A stretch of 64,000 bases of DNA from Pseudoteredinibacter isoporae (GTDB lineage Bacteria; Pseudomonadota; Gammaproteobacteria; Pseudomonadales; Cellvibrionaceae). The position numbers and the translations under genes are program-made. The notes under the pieces are model-generated. The model was not told the DNA's origin, searched no databases, and was given only the letters and a program-made list of their open reading frames with translations. The DNA lies in the NCBI RefSeq assembly GCF_011602085.1, contig NZ_JAAONY010000002.1, positions 1,364,001 through 1,428,000 of the forward strand, in the 5' to 3' direction. This document shows, piece after piece, positions 9,491 to 18,460 of the stretch (the stretch's first letter is position 1; each line of letters begins with the position of its first letter).

Positions 9491-10420
9491 TTAAGGCATT
9501 TCATCCAGCTCTTCACCTTCCTTTTCGATCTGCATCAGATCTTCTTTGGAGATGTTCATCATCAGCAATACGTTCGCTGCAACGTAGATGGAAGAGTAGG
9601 TACCGATAGCCACACCCACCAATAAGGCGATGGAGAAGCCGTGGATCAATTCACCGCCAAAGTAAAACAGAGCCATCAATACCAGCAAGGTGGTTAAAGA
9701 GGTCACCAAGGTACGTCCCAGTGTTTGAGTAAGGGAAATATCAATCACCTCGACAGAGTCGGCTTTGCGAATCTTGCGGAAGTTTTCACGAATTCGATCC
9801 GAGACTACGATGGTATCGTTCAGGGAGTAGCCGATAACAGCCAGCACCGCCGCCAGTACGGTCAAATCGAAATCGATTTGCAGTACCGAGAACACACCCA
9901 ACACAATAATCACATCGTGGGCCAATGCCGCAACCGCACCCACCGAGAATTTAAACTGGAAGCGCATGGCAACGTAGATCATTACCACAGCCAGGGCGAA
10001 CAGCATGCCGATACCACCATCGTCACGCAGCTCTTCACCCACTTGCGGGCCTACATATTCCACACGGCGTAGCTCCACTTCCGAACCATCGGCGCGCAAA
10101 GTGCTGATCACCTTGTCGCCGAGTTCAGCATCGGAATCTTCCTGCATACGAATCAGAACATCCGTTTCCGCACCAAAGTGCACAACAATCGGATCCGGGA
10201 AACCAGCGCCTTCCAGCTGCTGGCGAATCTCATTAACATTCGCGGGCTGGGTATAGCCCACTTCAATTTGTGAACCGCCGGTGAAATCCAGACCGAACTT
10301 CAAACCGTTCGTTGCCAAACTGAAAATAGAACCGATCAATAGAAGAACGGAAAAGACTGCCGCCAACTTGCGTTGGGACATAAAGCGAATCACTTTTAAT
10401 TCTTTCTTTGCTTTACTCAT
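9491..10420 (-). CDS. secF: Protein translocase subunit SecF
   Basis: A 309-residue inner-membrane protein. The N-terminal transmembrane segment is followed by LKFGLDFTGGSQIEV, the P1-type periplasmic domain with LRRVEYVGPQVGEEL, and five C-terminal membrane helices including the conserved GYSLNDTIVVSDRIREN. SecDF uses proton flow to pull preproteins out of SecYEG on the periplasmic side. The gene lies nine bases after secD and a strong terminator follows. Confidence 0.98.
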   Translation of the reverse strand: MSKAKKELKVIRFMSQRKLAAVFSVLLLIGSIFSLATNGLKFGLDFTGGSQIEVGYTQPANVNEIRQQLEGAGFPDPIVVHFGAETDVLIRMQEDSDAELGDKVISTLRADGSEVELRRVEYVGPQVGEELRDDGGIGMLFALAVVMIYVAMRFQFKFSVGAVAALAHDVIIVLGVFSVLQIDFDLTVLAAVLAVIGYSLNDTIVVSDRIRENFRKIRKADSVEVIDISLTQTLGRTLVTSLTTLLVLMALFYFGGELIHGFSIALLVGVAIGTYSSIYVAANVLLMMNISKEDLMQIEKEGEELDEMP

Positions 10421-10429
10421 GACCTGCTC

Positions 10430-12304
10430 CTAGATCCACAGCTTCTGGATTTTGCGGCCACCAATGGCCAGGTTAACCAGGGCACGCGTGCCCATGATGG
10501 CGGTAAACATGGAAGTTACAATACCGATGGATAGGGTCACTGCGAAGCCTTGTACCGGCCCGGAACCAATCGCATAAAGGATCACTGCCACAATCAAGGT
10601 AGTGATGTTGGCATCCAGAATGGTAGTAAAGGCTCGGTCATAACCGGCATTGATGGCCGTTTGCGGAGGCAGACCATTGGCCAGTTCCTCCTTAATCCGC
10701 GAGAAGACCAGTACGTTGGCATCCACCGCCATACCAACGGTCAATACGATACCGGCGATACCCGGCAACGTCAGTGTGGCACCGAGAATCGACATGGCCG
10801 CCACCAGCAACACGAGGTTCAGTGACAAGGCGATGTTGGCAAAAATACCAAAGGCGCGGTAGTAGACCAGCATAAAGATCACGACCAGAGCCAGACCAAT
10901 TTGTACCGACGTCACACCCAGTTTAATGTTTTCAGCACCCAGAGATGGGCCGATGGTACGCTCTTCTGCGAAGTACATTGGTGCCGCCAACGCACCTGAA
11001 CGCAACAGCAAAGCCAATTCAGAAGCTTCCGCCGGGCTATCAAGGCCGGTGATCCGGAATTGCACACCCAGACCTGATTGGATGGTCGCCAGGCTGATGA
11101 TTTTTCTTTCTTCAACCTGAGTGTATTCCGGCTCTTTCTCGCCCTGCTCATTGGTTACGTATTTCACCTGGGTTTTCTGTTCGATAAACAGAACGCCCAA
11201 ACGACGACCCACATTATTGCGAGTATTGCGGTGCATCTTTTGACCGCCTTTGCTGTCCAGGTTGATATTTACCTGGGGCTGGCTGGTCTGGGTATCGAAA
11301 CTGGCTTGCGCGCCAGAAACATGATCACCCGTGATTACGATTTTTTTCTCCAGGAACGCGTTGCCCCAGATTTGTTGATCGCGCTCGCTGCGATAACCAA
11401 AGGATTCCTTTGTTGCTACCGAAGCTTCTGGGCGCGCTTCCAAACGGAATTCCAGGTTGGCCGTCTTACCAATAATACGCTTGGCTTCCGCGGTGTCTTG
11501 AACACCCGGCAATTCAACCACAATACGGGAACGGCCCTGCTTTTGAACGATAGGCTCGGACACACCCAATTCGTTAACACGATTACGCAGGGTCGTTAAG
11601 TTCTGGTTGACCGCATAATCTTCGATTTCTTTGATACCCGCTTCGGTCATTTCGACGCGCAGCACCCAGGTGCCACTTTCATCCTGATCAACAAAACGCT
11701 GCATGTTCTGGAAGTTATTGCGCACCACTGCTGTTGCGTCGTTGCGAGCTTCTTCAGTTCGGAAACGGGCAATAATGACATTGTCACGACCCAGCTTCAC
11801 AGACTGATAACGGATCTTGGCTTTACGCAGCTGACTTTTGATTTCAGCAACATTGGTTTCCATACGCTTGGCAATCGCCTTGGGCGTATCAACCTCCAAC
11901 AGGAAGTGCACACCACCGGCCAGGTCCAGACCTTTCTTCATAGGCTCGGCGCCCCAGGCTCGCAACCATTCGGGCGTAGTTGGCGCCTGACTCAAGGCAA
12001 CAACATAGTTATAACCAAGAGTTTCCGTCAGTACCTGCTTGGCGGTGAGCTGATCATCAGCGCTGCGCAGACGAATCAAGGCGTTTTTGCCATTGGCCTG
12101 CTCACCAAAATACTCAATACCGTTTTCTTTCAGCGCTTTATTAGCCTGATTCAACAGCTGATCATTGATTTCCATCGCTGCCGACTGACCCGAGATTTGA
12201 ATAGCCGGATCGGGCGTATAGAGATTGGGGGCCGCATAGATCAGGCCCAGGGTGGTAACCCCAAGAATTATTAGGTACTTCCAGAACGGATAGCGGTTCA
12301 ACAT
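10430..12304 (-). CDS. secD: Protein translocase subunit SecD
   Basis: 624 residues from the ATG at 12304; an upstream extension is possible but MLNRYPFWKYL is the family's normal beginning. It has one N-terminal membrane segment, the large periplasmic P1 head with GLDLAGGVHFLLEVD and NRVNELGVSEPIVQKQG, and a C-terminal six-helix domain with TLTLPGIAGIVLTVGMAVDANVLVFSRIKEE carrying the proton-path Asp. It works with SecF in late protein translocation. Upstream lies a 426-base gap where yajC is normally found in gammaproteobacteria. Confidence 0.98.
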   Translation of the reverse strand: MLNRYPFWKYLIILGVTTLGLIYAAPNLYTPDPAIQISGQSAAMEINDQLLNQANKALKENGIEYFGEQANGKNALIRLRSADDQLTAKQVLTETLGYNYVVALSQAPTTPEWLRAWGAEPMKKGLDLAGGVHFLLEVDTPKAIAKRMETNVAEIKSQLRKAKIRYQSVKLGRDNVIIARFRTEEARNDATAVVRNNFQNMQRFVDQDESGTWVLRVEMTEAGIKEIEDYAVNQNLTTLRNRVNELGVSEPIVQKQGRSRIVVELPGVQDTAEAKRIIGKTANLEFRLEARPEASVATKESFGYRSERDQQIWGNAFLEKKIVITGDHVSGAQASFDTQTSQPQVNINLDSKGGQKMHRNTRNNVGRRLGVLFIEQKTQVKYVTNEQGEKEPEYTQVEERKIISLATIQSGLGVQFRITGLDSPAEASELALLLRSGALAAPMYFAEERTIGPSLGAENIKLGVTSVQIGLALVVIFMLVYYRAFGIFANIALSLNLVLLVAAMSILGATLTLPGIAGIVLTVGMAVDANVLVFSRIKEELANGLPPQTAINAGYDRAFTTILDANITTLIVAVILYAIGSGPVQGFAVTLSIGIVTSMFTAIMGTRALVNLAIGGRKIQKLWI

Positions 12305-12730
12305 AGTGTTTTCCGTGTACGACTGTGATGCCAACCTATCGATTGGCAAATATGGGCGAGTGCCCGTTGCAAAAGGCCCGAATTATATCGCTTTGGTTGA
12401 TGCCAAGCTATTGTGATTAGGGCTTGTGACAAGAAGTGGGGGCTCCCACACAAAATACAAGCGCGACTCAGGCCAAAGGGCCCAATTTAACGTCCAGACG
12501 GATAGACCATTGGCTGAAAAATGCCGAAGAACCGCAGGCAACAAGAAGGCGCAGGTAGAATGTACGAGTGTAAAGGAAACACCAACGGAAGAAGCCCACA
12601 GCGCCCGAAAGAAATCCAAGCCCATCGCACATGTCCTTATGCCGCGCGCTGTGGGCTCGTTCATTATCTGCATTTCGCGATGCAGGCCCATCACTAGAAG
12701 TGGTTATTTCACTACTTCTACCAGGTTATA
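12305..12730. other. tgt-secD intergenic region with hairpins; no yajC
   Basis: This gap holds no recognisable gene. A 103-codon minus frame at 12383-12694 has no YajC-like hydrophobic helix plus LRPQQKR pattern and no known domain. The gap contains three inverted repeats: a perfect 12-base pair at 12593-12604 / 12646-12657 (arm AGCCCACAGCGC), CTGCAT/ATGCAG at 12668-12685, and TAGAAGT/ACTTCTA at about 12695-12720. It may be a structured secD leader, a tgt 3' end, or a decayed gene. Confidence 0.5.
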
Positions 12731-14976
<2,246 letters not shown>

Positions 14977-15050
14977 GGGGTACCGCTGCAATCTCAAAAA
15001 GCAGCGCAGATTATAGCAAAAGCGTGCGCTTGGCTACGAATAGCGGTCGA

Positions 15051-15554
15051 TCAGGCCGCCTGGGCCTGCTCTTGCTTACGGGCGACCCGCCTGGCCTCCA
15101 GCTGGGCCTGCATCTCGGCCCGCTCCCGGCGCCCTGTAATAATATGAATGCTCAGAATCAAAGGAAAACTCAAGCCAACCAAGGCATGCAAATTAGCGAA
15201 CAGGCCTCGAATCTCATCACTGGAGAGATAATAAAGAAGATAGGCACTGATAATCTGGAACAGCAGCACCGCTACCAGAGTGATGCCAAAGCCCCGCAAT
15301 CGTTTTAATCGCCAGGTGACTGAAACATGGTTCATCAGCACAGCACCGTAAGCCATCATCACCAAAAAAGCGGCGGCACCGTGTATCATCAAAGTCGGAA
15401 ACTGCCAGGGGTGTTTTTCCGGACCAAACTCCCCTTCCACAGTGATAAAGCGGCTAAGAATAAAGAATACAACGCCCGTCACCCAGCTCACAGCCAATGC
15501 CGCATACATCAAGCGACGATAAGTTTGTGGAATTCTTACATCAATATAAGCCAT
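15051..15554 (-). CDS. Four-helix membrane protein, cytochrome b-like (DUF4405-type)
   Basis: A 167-residue protein with four predicted membrane helices (roughly residues 15-35, 50-72, 88-110 and 118-138). Histidines sit at helix positions suited to haem binding: LMIHGAAAF, MNHVSVTW, NLHALVGLS and ILSIHIITG. The C-terminal ~25 residues are a charged Arg/Glu/Gln/Ala tail, probably cytoplasmic. It lies 46 bases after apbE and is probably the last gene of the FMN-protein operon. I infer that it passes electrons across the membrane to the periplasmic flavoprotein; haem binding is not proven. Alternative: a membrane anchor without cofactor. Confidence 0.7.
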   Translation of the reverse strand: MAYIDVRIPQTYRRLMYAALAVSWVTGVVFFILSRFITVEGEFGPEKHPWQFPTLMIHGAAAFLVMMAYGAVLMNHVSVTWRLKRLRGFGITLVAVLLFQIISAYLLYYLSSDEIRGLFANLHALVGLSFPLILSIHIITGRRERAEMQAQLEARRVARKQEQAQAA

Positions 15555-15600
15555 CAAATATTACCTGAACGCCTTACAGCGCCCTCAAACGTTTTTCTTT

Positions 15601-16461
15601 TTACAACTCAAGCAAACCATTCTGGCTGTCCAATAAAAAAGCACGGCCTTTGAACTGACGAATCACGCGACTGTCGCGCGGATTCAAAAACGCCAATTTG
15701 GTTAAGGCATCCGCCAACATACACTGCTCGGCAAATACGGAAACACTGTAACCTCTCACTAATGCTTCACCGCTGCCCGGGTGAATCATCACACTGTCTT
15801 GCTCGGAAAAATAGCAGGCACTGGTTGCCAGGGCCGGAGCCAACATGGGCATCTCATAGTGTTTGTTGGGCTCGTCAGGGTAACGCACCCCCACGCTTTC
15901 TTCCTGCCAGTTACTGAGATACAAATCGCCACCGGCATTCACGTTCAATTTAATATCAACATGCATTTTGTTGGCGGCAATCCGCTCAATGGCCTGATCG
16001 ACAGCGTAGCCCTTGGCGATGCCGCCCAGGTCAATCAATACTGGCGCGCTAAACGCCAAACCGTCTTCCGTGAGGTGCACATCCTGCCAATTGCCCGTTC
16101 CAGATAAAATGGCGTCATGGTGCAGATGGGGCAAAGAACCCTGCTGAACCAGACGAGGGGCAATGGTCACATCAAACAGCCCCTCACTGGCCGCACTCAA
16201 TTGCAACGCCAACTCCATAACCGTACGCAAATCTTCGGAGATTGGAATGGGCTCTTTCGTACCAGACTGAGACCAGCGATTCACCTCGGACAATTCACTT
16301 TCAGGGCTATGAAAGCCCAGCTTATCGTGCACACGAGAAATCGCCTCGAATGCGTCAATGCTGATATCCAATAATTGTTCATCATCAAGATCGGCCTCAA
16401 TGGATACATCAACGTACGTACCCAATAAAGGCTTGCACCGATTAATTCGGTTTCTTCTCAT
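15601..16461 (-). CDS. apbE: FAD:protein FMN transferase (ApbE), without signal peptide
   Basis: Transfers FMN from FAD to a Thr/Ser of target proteins. The 286 residues include the N-terminal PLLGTYVDV motif, the Mg/FAD region LIDLGGIAKGYAVDQA near residue 145 and NAGGDLYLS. Most ApbE proteins are periplasmic lipoproteins with a lipobox. Here the ATG at 16461 leads straight into the catalytic fold, and an in-frame TAG four codons upstream (16474-16476) rules out a longer N-terminus, so a cytoplasmic enzyme is indicated. Its gene follows the FMN-binding protein by 31 bases, which makes that protein the likely substrate. Confidence 0.92.
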   Translation of the reverse strand: MRRNRINRCKPLLGTYVDVSIEADLDDEQLLDISIDAFEAISRVHDKLGFHSPESELSEVNRWSQSGTKEPIPISEDLRTVMELALQLSAASEGLFDVTIAPRLVQQGSLPHLHHDAILSGTGNWQDVHLTEDGLAFSAPVLIDLGGIAKGYAVDQAIERIAANKMHVDIKLNVNAGGDLYLSNWQEESVGVRYPDEPNKHYEMPMLAPALATSACYFSEQDSVMIHPGSGEALVRGYSVSVFAEQCMLADALTKLAFLNPRDSRVIRQFKGRAFLLDSQNGLLEL

Positions 16462-16492
16462 TTTATCACTCGGCTACCACATCAGCCGTGCA

Positions 16493-17032
16493 TTATAGGT
16501 GACGCAGAACCTGTTCCCAAGTATGACTCAGGCGGTTAATGCCATCGGTAATATGGCGGCAAGAGAGAGTGGCACCCGAAATATTTTTAATTTGCTTATC
16601 CAGCTTTAGGTGCTCGGAATGATCACGGCCATTAAATTGGGCTTTCCACTTCGGGTTGGCAACTTCATAGCCGTAGGTTTCACGGTAGGTCAGAATTTCA
16701 AATCCCATAACCTTGCCTTCTTTATCGTAGGCAAATGCCAGGTCGATATTCTCATGTTTACCGATAACCTGATCAACGATAAACCAACCACCACTTTCGG
16801 TTTTCCACACTTGCAATTTGTCGTTGCGAACACGGACTTTGGATGCCTTTTTAATTGCCTTAACCTGATCTTTACTCAATGTCACTGGCACTTGTTCCAT
16901 GGGCTCATTGCCCCACAACAATTTGCGAGCTTGATCAATCGTCAGATAAGTTTTGGCATGGACTTGAACCGCAGGTAAATACGCGCCCGCCGCCAGCAAA
17001 GACACCATTTTGGTAAATGAACGTCTATCCAT
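16493..17032 (-). CDS. FMN-binding domain protein, Tat-exported
   Basis: A 179-residue flavoprotein. The N-terminus MDRRSFTKMVSLLAAGAYL is a twin-arginine signal (RRSFTK plus hydrophobic stretch, cleavage near VHA). The C-terminal FMN-binding domain carries SGATLSCRHIT, the S/T-G-A-T-x-S/T motif whose threonine receives FMN from ApbE. A GAGG site five bases before the ATG supports the start. Tat exports folded, cofactor-loaded proteins, which fits the leaderless ApbE encoded next. Likely role: periplasmic one- or two-electron carrier, possibly a ferric reductase given the Fur site upstream. The acceptor is unknown. Confidence 0.88.
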   Translation of the reverse strand: MDRRSFTKMVSLLAAGAYLPAVQVHAKTYLTIDQARKLLWGNEPMEQVPVTLSKDQVKAIKKASKVRVRNDKLQVWKTESGGWFIVDQVIGKHENIDLAFAYDKEGKVMGFEILTYRETYGYEVANPKWKAQFNGRDHSEHLKLDKQIKNISGATLSCRHITDGINRLSHTWEQVLRHL

Positions 17033-17094
17033 AGGGACCTCTTTCGAACGTTAGCTTAGCGCGAGCTTTTTAAACTCCGCACTAAAACAGCAGT

Positions 17095-17139
17095 GGGGCC
17101 AACAGGCCCCGGGGATTCGCTCACCGTTAACAGTGAGCG
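17095..17139 (-). terminator. Two hairpins between barrel gene and FMN-protein gene
   Basis: Read on the minus strand, a CGCTCAC/GTGAGCG stem (17118-17139) is followed by GGGGCC/GGCCCC (17095-17110) and then ACTGCTGTTTT. This looks like a partial terminator or mRNA-processing site that could lower expression of the downstream genes relative to the outer-membrane protein. Confidence 0.5.
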
Positions 17140-17175
17140 TGATTCACAGCTTGTGCCTTTAACTCAGACAGTCGC

Positions 17176-18144
17176 TTAGAATTCGTAACCGTAAATAAAG
17201 CCGATGTGCACGCGTTCGTGCTCATCCCAGTTACGATTATTGTTGCTGAAGGAGTGCCAGGAACCACCACCGGCAATCTGCCACAGGGCACCCGCCGTTA
17301 CCCACCAGCGCTTTTGGGCGTAGTGAATGGTTGGGCCCAGATAGTTACCGTTCTGGTGTTGGGTACCAAGGCGGAAATCGCTCAGGTCGAAACTGGAACG
17401 CTTCAACGTTGGATCAAACTCACCGTCTTCTTCAGGATTCAGGTAATCAGATTGATGACGGAATTCCAAACCAACAAACCAGTTAGGCGCAACGCGGTAG
17501 GAAACACCCGCAGACACATCAAACGCAATTTCTTCTTCCAACACACCCGGTGATTTACGACGCTCGAATTCCGCTTTGGTATTCAAGGCAAAAACCAAGG
17601 TGTCATCCAGGTAATCTTTTTGCAGGTAAGTCGTGAAAGTGAAAGAGTCCTGATCAATGTCAGCACCGTCCAAACGGTACTTGTCACGACGCTCGTAACC
17701 CAGGCCCAAGGACAGACCGAAGGCATCTTTATAGGGGCTCAAAATATTGTATTTCAGACCAATTTCATAACCACCGAACTGGGTATCATTGAAACCCGGA
17801 CCCGGGTCTTCAACGCCTTCCTCGTCCTCAGTGCAAGTACCGCCCTGGGTTTCGATCATTGGGCCCATGCAATCGGTGACGCGGTAATCGTGATCGAAGA
17901 TCATCGCTTCAACGCTGATACTCAGCTTATCAGTAATGCCGTATTCAACTTCAGGACGAATATCGTGGAAATCGTAGTTGCCAGAGTTTTTACCCTTGCG
18001 CCAGATATCGGTCACTTTGAATTCATAACTGCCCTGTGGACGGGTGTCGGTACCCTTGGTGTAGATCCACAGGTTTTCACCTGCCATGGCACTTGGGGCA
18101 ACAACGGCAGCCGCTATGGCGCTGGCCAGTAGTTTGGTCTTCAT
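17176..18144 (-). CDS. Outer-membrane beta-barrel protein (DUF6662-like)
   Basis: From the ATG at 18144 (GGAG upstream) it encodes 322 residues with a clean signal peptide (cleavage after SAMA). The mature part is alternating amphipathic beta strands ending in a C-terminal aromatic (YGYEF), typical of an outer-membrane barrel. The mature start ENLWIYTKGTDTRPQGSYEF resembles a family I recall as DUF6662. A loop near residues 90-125 has two cysteines and an acidic cluster (CTEDEEGVED). It is the first gene behind a Fur-controlled promoter and precedes the FMN-protein genes. Transport or sensing in iron limitation is inference. Confidence 0.75.
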   Translation of the reverse strand: MKTKLLASAIAAAVVAPSAMAGENLWIYTKGTDTRPQGSYEFKVTDIWRKGKNSGNYDFHDIRPEVEYGITDKLSISVEAMIFDHDYRVTDCMGPMIETQGGTCTEDEEGVEDPGPGFNDTQFGGYEIGLKYNILSPYKDAFGLSLGLGYERRDKYRLDGADIDQDSFTFTTYLQKDYLDDTLVFALNTKAEFERRKSPGVLEEEIAFDVSAGVSYRVAPNWFVGLEFRHQSDYLNPEEDGEFDPTLKRSSFDLSDFRLGTQHQNGNYLGPTIHYAQKRWWVTAGALWQIAGGGSWHSFSNNNRNWDEHERVHIGFIYGYEF

Positions 18145-18247
18145 AGATGTTCTCCAATCCTCATTTATTGAATTTTTGCGCCAGCCGCGAGCCTCTTGAT
18201 GAGCTTTTTTCATTAGTTTTTGTGTGGCTTTAGCAGAAATTGGCGCA

Positions 18248-18276
18248 ATCTTACAGATAATGAGAATCTGTATCAA
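18248..18276 (-). promoter_or_regulatory. Sigma-70 promoter overlapped by a Fur box
   Basis: On the minus strand, -35 TTGATA (18271-18276), a 17-base spacer and -10 TAAGAT (18248-18253) point toward the barrel gene. The 19-base element at 18256-18274 matches the classical Fur consensus at 16 of 19 positions and lies inside the spacer, where bound Fur would block polymerase. This predicts expression when iron is scarce. Confidence 0.8.
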
Positions 18277-18345
18277 TAGCATTAGCTATTAAGTTATAAA
18301 TTACATGTACTTTTAAATGTAAACCGGTATAGTGCGCCGCAAAGC

Positions 18346-18457
18346 GGTTCAGAGCCGAGGTGAAATGCACTCGTGCCTGTAGCCCTGAGCCACTGAAAGC
18401 CATTACCATGGGGGATTAACTGGCCGATCGCCCGAAACCATTCGAACCTGCAAGAGA
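18346..18457 (+). ncRNA. Structured leader of TonB receptor, cobalamin-riboswitch-like
   Basis: The 112 bases before the receptor ATG hold motifs in the order expected for a short cobalamin riboswitch: GGTTC at 18346 able to pair with GAACC at 18444, CGAG-GGTGAAATGC-CTCG around 18356-18373, GCCACTG at 18389-18395, and a B12-box-like CGCCCGAAACC at 18429-18439. A -10-like TATAGT at 18328-18333 would start transcription just before it. The core deviates from consensus (three extra bases before CCACTG), so this is a candidate only. Confidence 0.35.
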
Positions 18458-18460
18458 TTT

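Noticed and set aside
12383-12694. 103-codon minus frame considered as yajC
   Set aside because: Lacks the single N-terminal helix followed by a basic PQ-rich segment and the GxIG pattern of YajC; composition looks non-coding.
18346-18457. TPP riboswitch reading of the TonB leader, from CGAACCTG
   Set aside because: The other TPP core elements (GGGGTGC, CTGAGA and the GG-ACC stem) are absent or out of order; the cobalamin reading fits better.
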